Assembly (NCBI GenBank): GCA_021802085.1
Contig: JAKAAZ010000059.1
Span: 1-17,623, forward strand
DNA: 17,623 nt
Direction of reading: 5' to 3'
Origin: Acidobacteriota bacterium
GTDB taxonomy: Bacteria; Acidobacteriota; Terriglobia; Terriglobales; Acidobacteriaceae
Shown here in pieces: positions 7,433 through 14,357 of the stretch (within the stretch, counting starts at the first letter, position 1; each line of letters starts with the position of its first letter). The notes under the pieces are model-generated. The model was not told the origin of the DNA. It did not search any database and saw only the letters and a program-made list of their open reading frames with translations. The position numbers were made by a program, and so were the translations under genes.

Positions 7433-8635
7433 TCAAACCTGCACGTCACCCGAATTCCCGGCGTTGCCCAGGACGACCTTGATGTCCATTCGCTTTTGGC
7501 CGCGATAGATGGTCACCGTCACCGTCTGGCCAGCCTGATGTCCGTCCATAATTTCTGCAATGTCCCGGTCATTCGTGACTTGATCGCCGTCAATGGCAAC
7601 GATCAAGTCTCCGCCAATATAGATTGGCGTGTTGCCAAGATATGCCTGCTGCGTGCCGCCATGGATTCCGGCGTGGTCTGCCGGGCCGCCGGGAAGGATG
7701 CGCTCGACCAGGACCCCATAGACGGCTGGCAATCCCATTTGATTTGCAATGTCAGGGCCGATGGACAAGCCTCTAATCCCGAGCGTCGGCCGCAGGACCT
7801 TGCCATAGCGGAAGAAATCATTCAGCACGGCTTTCGCCATATCGATCGGGATCGAAAAGCCAATTCCGGCATTCTGGTTCGCGCCGCCGCCGGTATCGAT
7901 CATCGTGTTCATCCCGATCACGTCACCTTGCGAATTCAAGAGCGGTCCGCCGGAGTTTCCTGGATTGATGGCCGCATCGGTCTGGATGGCATCGGAGATC
8001 AGATTGCCCATGGGGCCGCGCACAGACCGAATCGAGCTGATGATGCCGCGAGTCATCGTCCCGCTGAGGCCAAAGGGATTGCCGATGGCATAGACCATCT
8101 GACCCACCTGAAGACCCCGTGAGTCCGCCAAAGTCGCCGGTTGCAGATCTGGAGCGTCGATCTTCAGCAGGGCCAGGTCATGCCCCTTGTCGACCATTAG
8201 AATTCTGGCCTTGTACTGATGTTTGTTGTAGAGCGTGACTTCCACGTTTTGCGCGTTCGAGACCACGTGGTAATTGGTGAGTATGTCGCCCTTCTTGTCG
8301 AGGATAAAACCGGAGCCCTGACCCTCCTCGGGCACCGCGCCGTAAAAGAAGTCGAATGTTACCGTGTTCGAGGTAATATTCACGACCGAAGGCAGCGCCT
8401 TCTTGTAGACAGCAATATTGTTTTGCTCACTCGGCAGCAGTGCCGGAGCGGCCTCGGCCTCTGTCATCTGCAAGCCGCTGGGCACGGCTTCATCTTTCGG
8501 CTGCGCCGCAGCACCGGCAGTATGGTTGAACCAGCCAGACCCACTCCCAGTCGAGGCTGTGTGCGTCGTGACGATGTAAAAGCCACCGAGGATGGCCAGG
8601 GTCAAAATCAGCAAGCGTGCTTTCATATGGTGCAT
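7433..8635 (-). CDS. HtrA/DegP-type trypsin-like serine protease with one PDZ domain, membrane-anchored
   Basis: This is an envelope serine protease of the HtrA family, degrading misfolded extracytoplasmic proteins. The 400-residue form starts at ATG 8635. An N-terminal hydrophobic segment (about 5-22, LLILTLAILGGFYIV) works as anchor or signal. A polar linker rich in Gly, Ala and Ser follows. The protease domain carries the full triad: His123 in TNYHVV, Asp153 in GHDLALLKI and Ser228 in NPGNSGGPLL. One PDZ domain occupies about 285-390 (GVLVERILPGGPADHAGI, GGDLIVAIDG). A single PDZ with a membrane anchor resembles DegS or the Gram-positive HtrA type rather than two-PDZ DegP. A 9-bp longer start (TTG 8644) and a shorter one (ATG 8626) are possible; ATG 8635 has GAGAG just upstream. 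It is the last of three same-strand genes after folD and coaE, with a 151-bp gap to coaE. Confidence 0.93.
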   Translation of the reverse strand: MHHMKARLLILTLAILGGFYIVTTHTASTGSGSGWFNHTAGAAAQPKDEAVPSGLQMTEAEAAPALLPSEQNNIAVYKKALPSVVNITSNTVTFDFFYGAVPEEGQGSGFILDKKGDILTNYHVVSNAQNVEVTLYNKHQYKARILMVDKGHDLALLKIDAPDLQPATLADSRGLQVGQMVYAIGNPFGLSGTMTRGIISSIRSVRGPMGNLISDAIQTDAAINPGNSGGPLLNSQGDVIGMNTMIDTGGGANQNAGIGFSIPIDMAKAVLNDFFRYGKVLRPTLGIRGLSIGPDIANQMGLPAVYGVLVERILPGGPADHAGIHGGTQQAYLGNTPIYIGGDLIVAIDGDQVTNDRDIAEIMDGHQAGQTVTVTIYRGQKRMDIKVVLGNAGNSGDVQV

Positions 8636-8716
8636 GGCTCTCAATTCTCTGTTGCCGCAACGTGGGCCTCACACGCTACGACAGGAACAGAATGCATTTC
8701 ATCAGGCTTCAATTGC

Positions 8717-8734
8717 CAGGCAAGTTCCTGCCTG
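8717..8734 (-). terminator. Short hairpin between coaE and htrA
   Basis: CAGGCA and TGCCTG form a perfect 6-bp stem with a 6-base loop, 52 bp past the coaE stop codon. It lacks a T-run and is short. It may be a weak terminator or attenuator that separates htrA expression from folD-coaE, or it may be chance. Confidence 0.25.
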
Positions 8735-8786
8735 TTGGATTCAGGTAGCCATGTTTTCGTCGTCTCACTGCGACGTATGGCAGTTC

Positions 8787-9491
8787 CTATTTTATTGAAC
8801 CCGCTTTTTGCCCCGCAGTTGCGTGTTCCCTGCGTTTCAGGCGCCTCAGAATATCCTCTACCGCGGCCTCCGTTTTTTTCACCGGTCCGGAGTTTTCAAT
8901 GACAAAATCGCAGCGGGGGATTTTCTCCGCATCCGTCATTTGCATTCCAATCCGTCTGCGGCCGTCTTCCTCCAGCGCAATCCTTTCTTCCGTTGAAAGC
9001 AGTCTACCGCCGCTTGCTCGGGCTACATAGCGGGCCAGCCGTAGGCTCTCCGGCGCGGTTACCAGAATCAGCGCATCAAACCGGCGGCTCAAGCCGGGCG
9101 CAGTGCCCGCCCGGTCCGCCTCGAAAATCAGCGCCGACTCCACCATCGCGATGGCGTTGGGATTCTCACAAAAAATGGTCTCCATGCGCCGCTCCTGCTC
9201 GGCGATGACGGCTGGATGCACGATACGGTTCAATTCCTCCAACCGGTTCGTGGAGAATACATAGCGCGCCAACGCGCCGCGATCGAGTTGCCCATTGGCT
9301 AGGGTCAACGCAGGCGCATCTGGGAATTGGCGGAAGTGGGAAAGGATGGCTGCATAGACCGATTGGCTCGGCTGCATCAACTCTCGGCCAATCTGGTCCG
9401 CCTCCAGAACATACACCCCCCGGTTTGCGAACAGGCTGGCAACGGTACTTTTTCCGCTTCCCAATCCTCCGGTAAGGCCAACGCGCAGCAT
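8787..9491 (-). CDS. coaE: Dephospho-CoA kinase
   Basis: This enzyme catalyses the last step of coenzyme A synthesis, ATP-dependent phosphorylation of the 3'-hydroxyl of dephospho-CoA. The 234-residue protein opens directly with the P-loop GLTGGLGSGKST (residues 6-17), followed by the family's YVLEADQIGRELM segment (D-x-I/V acid pair). LDRGALARYVF and LNRIVHPAV, the hallmark CoA-site helix region, come next, then a VESALIFE strand and the lid/base-binding region with LILVTAPESLRLAR. About 20 extra polar residues at the C-terminus (KRREHATAGQKAGSIK) exceed the roughly 200-residue norm. Start ATG 9491 has AGGAG eight bases upstream. It lies 20 bp after folD on the same strand, so the two are almost certainly one transcript. 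Confidence 0.95.
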   Translation of the reverse strand: MLRVGLTGGLGSGKSTVASLFANRGVYVLEADQIGRELMQPSQSVYAAILSHFRQFPDAPALTLANGQLDRGALARYVFSTNRLEELNRIVHPAVIAEQERRMETIFCENPNAIAMVESALIFEADRAGTAPGLSRRFDALILVTAPESLRLARYVARASGGRLLSTEERIALEEDGRRRIGMQMTDAEKIPRCDFVIENSGPVKKTEAAVEDILRRLKRREHATAGQKAGSIK

Positions 9492-9511
9492 GACGCATTC
9501 TCCTGAAAAAG

Positions 9512-10447
9512 TTAAACCGGCAGGCCTCGACGCAGACGGGCCGCGCGGACGGTGTTGGCCATCAGCATGGCAATCGTCAGTGGGCCCACGCCGCCTGGAA
9601 CGGGCGTGTAATAGCTGGCAAGCGCGAAGGCGTGCGGGTCGATGTCTCCCATCAGGACAGAACCTTTTTCCCTGAAGGTCGCTTCGCGGCGGGAATTGCC
9701 GGAAAAGAAGCGATCGAAGTCTTCCTGGGATGTGATGCGATTCATTCCAACATCCACCAGCACGGCGCCCGGCCGCACCATGGCAGGGGTAATGATACCT
9801 GCTTTGCCAATGGCCGCGACAAGAATGTCAGCGGAGCGGCAGAATCCGGCCAGATCTTTGGTTTTGCTGTGGCAAATCGTAACCGTGGCATTTTCGTGCA
9901 ACAGCAGCATGGCCATTGGCTTGCCAACAATGTCGCTGCGGCCCACCACCACTGCATGCTGGCCGGAGATGAGAATCCCGCTGCGCTTCAGCATCTGAAT
10001 GATTCCCGCCGGAGTGCAGGGAATCAGAGACGGCTGGCCGCTCTGCAGGCGACCGACATTCACGGGATGAAAACCATCGACATCTTTCTCTGGCGAGACG
10101 GCTTCCAGCAATCGCTTGGCATCGACGTGGGCCGGCAGCGGCAACTGGATCAGGATTCCATCGATATCCTCGCGGGCATTCAACGTGGCAATCAGAGCCA
10201 GCATTTCTTCTGTCGTCACGGAAGCGGGCGGAGTGATGGACTCGCTCTTGATCCCGAGCGCGGCGCTGGTTTTCACCTTATTTCGTACATACACCTCGGA
10301 TGCGGGATGATTGCCGACCAGCACCACGGTCAAACCGGGTCGAATGCCTTGCAGGTGAAGTTGCTGTACGTCCTTTGTCACTTCTGTCTGGATGGCGGCG
10401 GCAATGGCGTTCCCGTCCAATATTTGAGGCGTTGTCGTGGTAGTCAT
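9512..10447 (-). CDS. folD: Bifunctional methylenetetrahydrofolate dehydrogenase / methenyltetrahydrofolate cyclohydrolase
   Basis: FolD interconverts 5,10-methylene-, 5,10-methenyl- and 10-formyl-tetrahydrofolate, using NADP in the dehydrogenase step. The 311-residue protein contains the expected landmarks in order: SEVYVRNKVKTSAALGI with the catalytic Tyr and Lys of the Y-x3-K motif, DGILIQLPLP, PEKDVDGFHPVNVGRL, the proline/threonine turn PCTPAGI, the nucleotide-binding VVGRSDIVGKPMAMLL, VTICHSKT, VDVGMNR, and the terminal PVPGGVGPLTIAML. Length is slightly above the usual 280-300 because of a short insertion after DFDRFFSGNS. Start ATG 10447 has only a weak ribosome-binding site, but the sequence aligns from the N-terminus. 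It is first in a probable folD-coaE-htrA unit. Formaldehyde oxidation (fdhA) nearby is also one-carbon chemistry, but that gene is on the other strand and separately transcribed. Confidence 0.96.
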   Translation of the reverse strand: MTTTTTPQILDGNAIAAAIQTEVTKDVQQLHLQGIRPGLTVVLVGNHPASEVYVRNKVKTSAALGIKSESITPPASVTTEEMLALIATLNAREDIDGILIQLPLPAHVDAKRLLEAVSPEKDVDGFHPVNVGRLQSGQPSLIPCTPAGIIQMLKRSGILISGQHAVVVGRSDIVGKPMAMLLLHENATVTICHSKTKDLAGFCRSADILVAAIGKAGIITPAMVRPGAVLVDVGMNRITSQEDFDRFFSGNSRREATFREKGSVLMGDIDPHAFALASYYTPVPGGVGPLTIAMLMANTVRAARLRRGLPV

Positions 10448-10816
10448 GGCTTATCACCATGGTAACGGATGCAGGCGGCCGTCAGCGCGCCTGGCTTCAC
10501 TCCACAAAATTAGAACGGCATGAATCCGAAGTGCCGCGCAACACGAAAGTGTGGCAGGTACTACCACTTCCGATGACCAAAGTTCGCTTTTGGAAGTCCA
10601 ATCAATGCCGATAACCAAGGCAAGAGGGTGCCACTCTTCGCTCCAACAGTGGGAGGAAATCATGCAAGACGCTGCACATCCGGTTGATTGATCGCATCAA
10701 TTTGGATAGTTTGTACGATTCCCTAGCAACAAACCAAAGCGGAAATGAGTCATACATACCAGCGGAAAATGTTGCGACCGTGACCGGATACGCGACAGAG
10801 AAGGAACGGAGGCTCC
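10448..10816. other. Gene-poor spacer between divergent folD and a small unknown gene
   Basis: About 370 bp contain no convincing gene. A CAGGCG-N10-CGCCTG dyad (10472-10493) lies in the folD 5' leader. A nine-codon ORF (ATG 10662 to TGA 10691, MQDAAHPVD) has a near-perfect GGGAGG ribosome-binding site but no continuation. A 72-codon frame starting at TTG 10684 looks random and overlaps the next gene. Promoters for both flanking genes should lie here, but no clear -35/-10 pair was identified. Confidence 0.5.
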
Positions 10817-11059
10817 ATGTATCATGGCTCGCACATCGAAAAATTTCCCACAGTGGAGTTGCAGGAATTGCGCGACGGGCTGCTGCAGCATGGGCTGGAT
10901 AGCTGGCAGGCCGCGGATCTGATCAGCAGCTTTCTGGCGGGACGCGGTTATGGAGTTTCGCGGCAGAGCGCTCGCGATGCTGTCGCGCGCTTTGAAGACG
11001 CCGGACGATCCATCGATTGCATCCAGGCCGAGCTGGAGAAGCTAGCCATGGTCATGTAG
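10817..11059 (+). CDS. Small hypothetical protein, 80 aa
   Basis: I do not recognise this gene. It starts at ATG 10817 four bases after GGAGG (10808-10812), which supports real translation. The product is predominantly helical and soluble. VELQELRDGLLQHGLDSWQAADLISSFLAGRGYGVSRQSARDAVARFE could form several amphipathic helices, loosely reminiscent of helix-turn-helix proteins in the VSRQSARDAVARFE part. No catalytic motif, signal peptide or membrane segment is seen. It ends six bases before the stop of the convergent Cys-pair gene. Codon use resembles the neighbouring core genes. Function unknown. Confidence 0.65.
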   Translation: MYHGSHIEKFPTVELQELRDGLLQHGLDSWQAADLISSFLAGRGYGVSRQSARDAVARFEDAGRSIDCIQAELEKLAMVM

Positions 11060-11065
11060 CCGCGG

Positions 11066-11347
11066 TCATCGAGCGTCTGGTCGCGCACCAAACTTCGATC
11101 CTTCCGGGGCTAGATTTCCCGAAGACATAAATCGTTCCAGCGCCTTGGTAGCGCAGCCCTCCCCGCAAATATGGTGGATCTTGGGATTTCGAGACTCGTC
11201 GTTATCCCACGGCAACAGGGTAAAGTGTCGCGCGGGCTGGCCTTCTTCAAAACAAAGCACATTCCCCAGCGTGACCATCCACCAGTGGTTCGATTCGAGC
11301 TTTGCCGTTCCGCAAATGTCACAGGTAAAGGATTCGTCCCACGCCAT
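11066..11347 (-). CDS. Small Cys-pair protein, possible zinc-binding domain, 93 aa
   Basis: This 93-residue protein begins MAWDESFTCDICG. It has C9-x2-C12 near the N-terminus and C61-x3-C65 (HHICGEGC) near the middle, plus H58 and H59, an arrangement that could bind one zinc ion in a rubredoxin-like or treble-clef knuckle. An aromatic SNHWWMV and a LLPWDND segment lie between the pairs. No signal peptide or membrane span is seen. Start ATG 11347 has AAAGG seven bases upstream; an in-frame GTG 27 bp further upstream is less likely. I believe similar small proteins occur widely in Acidobacteriota, but I cannot name a characterised relative. Its role (RNA/DNA binding or protein contact) is open. 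The gene converges on the 80-residue unknown gene and diverges from the efflux operon. Confidence 0.75.
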   Translation of the reverse strand: MAWDESFTCDICGTAKLESNHWWMVTLGNVLCFEEGQPARHFTLLPWDNDESRNPKIHHICGEGCATKALERFMSSGNLAPEGSKFGARPDAR

Positions 11348-11456
11348 AGTTAGCCTTTGTAGCGGACAGTGCACCGCCCATTCGAACTAGATGCAGTAAA
11401 AAGACTTTCGTTGCTGAATCCATACACAGAAAAGCACCCTGGAAATTGACCTTGCC

Positions 11457-11469
11457 CGGAGATTCTCCG
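11457..11469. promoter_or_regulatory. 13-bp perfect palindrome in the leader of the efflux operon, candidate operator
   Basis: CGGAGA-T-TCTCCG is a perfect 6-bp dyad immediately before, and touching, the GAGGAG ribosome-binding-like sequence (11469-11474) of the efflux operon leader. A TTGACC (-35-like, 11446-11451) lies just upstream, but no -10 at normal spacing follows. It could be a repressor site or a small leader hairpin that masks ribosome entry. Confidence 0.3.
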
Positions 11470-11476
11470 AGGAGAC

Positions 11477-11503
11477 ATGCTTCTGTCATACAATGATTAC
11501 TAA
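11477..11503 (+). CDS. Candidate leader mini-ORF, 8 codons, overlapping the next start
   Basis: ATG 11477, two bases after GAGGAGA-C, opens an eight-codon frame (MLLSYNDY, TAA 11501-11503). It contains, in another frame, the ATG 11493 of the following membrane-protein gene. That gene has no other good ribosome-binding site at normal distance, so translation of the mini-ORF could re-initiate at 11493. It may also be chance. Confidence 0.25.
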   Translation: MLLSYNDY

Positions 11504-11939
11504 TTCCGTGGAACTGCTACTCAATCTTCTATGGCTGGCAGCTTCTGTTATTTTGGGCGTGATATTGCTCAAGTCCAGAGGCCGACGAGAAGCCATGTCT
11601 GAAGAATACGTCCATCCGCATGCGACGGCGTGGATTTCGTATCTCATTCTGGTGGCGATGTTGCTTCCCGTCATTTCCATGACCGACGACCTGATGGCCA
11701 TGGTTGCCCCGTCGGACAGTGATCGGATTGTGCGGCGGTGCGAAGCTTTTGTGACTGGCCATGCTCCTGCCCCTGCCCCTGTCCATGGAATCCACGGGAC
11801 ACTCTTCTTCCCTATCCGGGATGTGTCGTTTCTTCCAGTTTTTGCCGCCAGTCCTTTGGAAGCTGTCCTGATTCTCCACTCTTTCTATCGTTTCTATCGG
11901 CAAAGCACGCAAGGCCGCGCTCCTCCCATACCTGCATAG
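11493..11939 (+). CDS. Small membrane protein of unknown function heading the efflux operon, 148 aa
   Basis: I do not recognise the family. Two hydrophobic segments suggest inner-membrane spans: about 7-27 (ELLLNLLWLAASVILGVILL) and about 47-65 (WISYLILVAMLLPVISM). Between them lies a basic/polar stretch with HPHATA. After TM2 come an acidic TDDL, a Cys (83), a PAPAPVHGIHG spacer and an amphipathic C-terminal region (LEAVLILHSFYRFYRQ). The two-span hairpin would place both termini on the same side of the membrane. The gene precedes the outer-membrane channel gene by 74 bp on the same strand, and no promoter is obvious between them apart from a dyad at 11953-11973. It may be an accessory or sensory subunit of the pump; this is inference from position only. 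ATG 11493 is the only sensible start. Confidence 0.65.
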   Translation: MITNSVELLLNLLWLAASVILGVILLKSRGRREAMSEEYVHPHATAWISYLILVAMLLPVISMTDDLMAMVAPSDSDRIVRRCEAFVTGHAPAPAPVHGIHGTLFFPIRDVSFLPVFAASPLEAVLILHSFYRFYRQSTQGRAPPIPA

Positions 11940-11952
11940 CCTGGCAGCGTTT

Positions 11953-11973
11953 ACGGTCCATGGTACGGACCGT
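11953..11973. promoter_or_regulatory. 7-7-7 inverted repeat upstream of the outer-membrane channel gene, MerR-like operator geometry
   Basis: ACGGTCC-N7-GGACCGT is a perfect dyad of two 7-bp arms around a 7-bp spacer, 41 bp before the channel gene. The arm and spacer lengths equal those of CueR-type MerR-family operators (ACCTTCC-N7-GGAAGGT). A TTTACG (11950-11955), 4/6 to a -35 box, overlaps the left arm as in those promoters. The -10 position 19 bp on (CGGTCT) matches poorly. It may instead be a hairpin in the intercistronic RNA. Confidence 0.35.
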
Positions 11974-12013
11974 GCGGTCTCCTGCTCTCCATCTTTCAAG
12001 GAAATACATACCT

Positions 12014-13279
12014 ATGAAGCACTCCCGAATAGTGCGTTTGGGGGTCTGCGGTGTGCTGCTGCTCGGTTTGCCGCCGGCACCGGCGCAGACGGCACAGGCG
12101 CCACTGGCTACACCGCTTACGTTGCAGCAGGCGGTGGCGCTTGCGCGTCGTCAGAACCCAACGCTGCTGGCAGCCCAGCAGAATCTAGAATCGACCCGTG
12201 CGGAGGAAATTACCGCCGGACTGCGGCAAAATCCGGTCTTTACGTTGAGCGGTTCCGACGTCACGTTGCCGGCCAACAACCCTGCCAGCCCCTATACCTA
12301 CTCCGGCGATTTCTCGCGTCTCTTTGAGCGCGGACAGAAGCGCCGGTGGCGTTTGGACAGCGCGCGAGCTTCCACGCAGGTCACGGAAAGCCAGTATCGC
12401 GATCTGGAACGGCAAACCGTGCTCGCCGTGAAACAGGCATTCACCAACATGTTGCTGGCCAAGGCGGCCCTGCGACTGGCGGACAGCAATCTTATCAGCT
12501 ATCGCAAAACGGTGGATTTAAGCCGGATACGCCTGCAGGCGGGCGCCATCAGTCAGACAGACTTCGAGCGTATCGATTTGCAACTGGCCAGCTTCGAGTC
12601 CGACTACGCGAATGCACAGGTCAATCTGGTGCAGAGCAGCGACCAGTTGCAGCAATTGCTGGGGAGTGAGCATCCGAGTCGCAGCTTCGCCATTTTGGGG
12701 ACACTGGACCCTCCGCAGATTGCATTGTCTTTGCCGGAACTGGAGCAACGGGCACTGGCTGCGCGACCGGATTATCGCGCCGCGCAACAGGCGATTCAGG
12801 TAGCGGACGCCAATATCAAGCTGGCGGACGCCAACGGCGCCACGGACCTCACATTGGACGCGGGATACAGCCGCAGCGGCACGTACAATTCGGCTGGATT
12901 CTACGTCAGCATCCCTCTCCGCATTTTCGATCGCAATCAAGGAGAGAAGCAGGTTGCGAGATTCACCGCGCAATCCAGCCGCTTTACGGAAATGGCGGCC
13001 CGCAACCAGGTCCTTTCCGATGTCGATCAAGCCTGGGCCGCCTACCAGGCCGCGCAATCCTTGGCCCAGCGCTATAACAGCCACTATCTGCAGGAAGCCG
13101 GAACCATCTTGAACAACCTGGAATTTGGGTATCGCCAGGGCAGCTACACGCTGCTCGACTATCTGGATGCGCTGCACGACGACCGGCAAACCAATCTGGA
13201 CGCTTTAAACGCGAACGCGCAGGTGTGGCTGAGTATTCATCAGCTCAACTATGCAACCGCAACGGAGATTCTCCCATGA
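12014..13279 (+). CDS. Outer-membrane efflux channel (TolC/CzcC-like) of the RND operon
   Basis: This is the outer-membrane duct of a tripartite efflux system. The 421-residue protein carries a signal peptide (MKHSRIVRLGVCGVLLLGLPPAPAQ). It has two related outer-membrane-efflux repeats: the first from LTLQQAVALARRQNPTLLAAQQNLESTRAE through the long helices around LAVKQAFTNMLLAKAALRLADSN, the second from LSLPELEQRALAARPDYRAAQQAI to GYRQGSYTLLDYLDALHDDRQT. The sequence FGYRQGSYTLLDYLDA is the hallmark of CzcC/CusC-type channels. Beta-strand segments (NPVFTLSGSDV, TDLTLDAGYSRSGTYNSAGFYVSIPLRIFDRNQGE) form the barrel. There is no lipobox Cys at the cleavage site. Start ATG 12014 is chosen for the signal peptide; the frame stays open upstream to a GTG at 11738, but that part is the preceding gene in another frame. 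The stop overlaps the adaptor start as ATGA. Confidence 0.92.
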   Translation: MKHSRIVRLGVCGVLLLGLPPAPAQTAQAPLATPLTLQQAVALARRQNPTLLAAQQNLESTRAEEITAGLRQNPVFTLSGSDVTLPANNPASPYTYSGDFSRLFERGQKRRWRLDSARASTQVTESQYRDLERQTVLAVKQAFTNMLLAKAALRLADSNLISYRKTVDLSRIRLQAGAISQTDFERIDLQLASFESDYANAQVNLVQSSDQLQQLLGSEHPSRSFAILGTLDPPQIALSLPELEQRALAARPDYRAAQQAIQVADANIKLADANGATDLTLDAGYSRSGTYNSAGFYVSIPLRIFDRNQGEKQVARFTAQSSRFTEMAARNQVLSDVDQAWAAYQAAQSLAQRYNSHYLQEAGTILNNLEFGYRQGSYTLLDYLDALHDDRQTNLDALNANAQVWLSIHQLNYATATEILP

Positions 13280-14355
13280 AATTGCCCAACCTAACGATGG
13301 CAGCAATGATCTTTGCGCTGTGCGCAGCCGGTTGTAGTTCGGACCCCGCTTCTTCCGCGCCGCCCCCGGCGGCAAGAACCATTGTGCAGACCGTCTTGGT
13401 CCATCGCCAACCGGTCGTCGACAAGTTGACCATCCCAGCCCGCGTTGCCGCCAATCCAACCAAAGTTGTCCAGGTGTTTCCTCCGCTCAGTGGGCGCATC
13501 GTACGGTTTTCCGTGCTCCCCGGCCAGGCGGTCCAGGCGGGTCAGGTCATAGCCGTTCTGCAAAGTGGGGACATCGCGCAGGCACGGTCCGATTTTGAGA
13601 AGGCGAAGATCCAGGTAGTGCTCTCCGATGAGGCCCTGGCACGAGGCAAGCTGCTGCTACAGCATGATGTGCTGGCCAAGGCGGACTATGAACAATTGGT
13701 GGCCGCCGACGATGCCGCGCATTCGGAGCAGGAACGCGCCCGGCAGTTGATTCACGAGCTGGGATTTTCAGAAAACAACAACAGCGATCAAGCTCCCATC
13801 CGCGCGCCCATCGGGGGAGTGGTGTTGGACACCGGTACGGCGGTGGGGGAATGGCAACGCTCGCTGGACAATGCAACTCCGCTCGCCACCATCGCCAATT
13901 TGGATCATGTCTGGATCTTGGGTGACGCCTATCAGAGCGACCTGGCCAGCATTCATGTGGAGCGCCCAGTGATTGTGACCTTTCCCGCGTATCCAGGTTT
14001 GTCGTTACCGGGCAGGATAGACAACTTGTCCCAATCGCTCGATCCCACCACGCTCGCCGTCAAAGTGCGTATCGTGCTGGCGAATCCCCAGATGAAGTTC
14101 AAGCCGCAGATGTTCGCGAACATAGTCATCGACCGTTCCACGATTCAGGGATTTCTCGTTCCCTCGTCCGCCGTAATCCACGAGAACAATTTCGATTCGG
14201 TATTCGTCCAGACGTCTCCGGGCAACTATGAAAGGCGCCCCGTCAAAGTAGGCCAGATGCAACAGCAGAACGTCGTCGTTCTGAGCGGTCTGCACGATGG
14301 CGATCAGGTCGTCACACTGGGGGCAGCATTGCTGCGCGCTCCCGCCGGAGAGTGA
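13276..14355 (+). CDS. Periplasmic adaptor (membrane-fusion protein, CzcB/CusB-like), probable lipoprotein
   Basis: The adaptor links the inner-membrane pump to the outer-membrane channel. The 359-residue product has an N-terminal signal with a Cys at 20 (ALCAAGCSS), an acceptable though not ideal lipobox, so it is probably lipid-anchored in the inner membrane. The biotinyl-lipoyl-like hairpin halves are visible: PPLSGRIVRFSVLPGQAVQAGQVIAVLQSGD (about 71-101) and the returning IRAPIGGVVLDTGTAVGEW (about 175-193). A helical hairpin (about 101-165) lies between them. The beta-barrel domain follows (VWILGDAYQSDLASI), then the membrane-proximal domain (YERRPVKVGQMQQQNVVVLSGLHDGDQVVTLGA). No His- or Met-rich metal-binding N-terminus is present, unlike many CzcB/CusB proteins, so the substrate is uncertain. 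Start ATG 13276 overlaps the channel stop; its own stop overlaps the pump region, indicating translational coupling. Confidence 0.93.
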   Translation: MKLPNLTMAAMIFALCAAGCSSDPASSAPPPAARTIVQTVLVHRQPVVDKLTIPARVAANPTKVVQVFPPLSGRIVRFSVLPGQAVQAGQVIAVLQSGDIAQARSDFEKAKIQVVLSDEALARGKLLLQHDVLAKADYEQLVAADDAAHSEQERARQLIHELGFSENNNSDQAPIRAPIGGVVLDTGTAVGEWQRSLDNATPLATIANLDHVWILGDAYQSDLASIHVERPVIVTFPAYPGLSLPGRIDNLSQSLDPTTLAVKVRIVLANPQMKFKPQMFANIVIDRSTIQGFLVPSSAVIHENNFDSVFVQTSPGNYERRPVKVGQMQQQNVVVLSGLHDGDQVVTLGAALLRAPAGE

Positions 14356-14357
14356 GT

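Noticed and set aside
7415..8122. 235-codon plus-strand frame opposite htrA
   Set aside because: Antisense to the catalytic domain of a clear HtrA protease; its His/Asp/Arg-rich translation looks like a shadow.
10448..10663. Possible ZTP or THF riboswitch before folD
   Set aside because: I looked for the conserved cores of these riboswitches on the minus strand and saw only a simple 6-bp dyad; no supported aptamer.
10684..10902. 72-codon plus-strand frame starting at TTG before the 80-residue gene
   Set aside because: Non-ATG start and overlap with the better-supported gene at 10817, which has a strong ribosome-binding site; the C-terminal half is a frame-shifted reading of that gene.
11763..11785. 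Short CTGCCC-type tandem repeat encoding PAPAP
   Set aside because: Only about three short imperfect units inside a coding region, explained by a Pro/Ala spacer in the protein.
11738..12013. N-terminal extension of the outer-membrane channel to a GTG
   Set aside because: The extension would overlap the upstream membrane-protein gene and bury the signal peptide that begins at ATG 12014.
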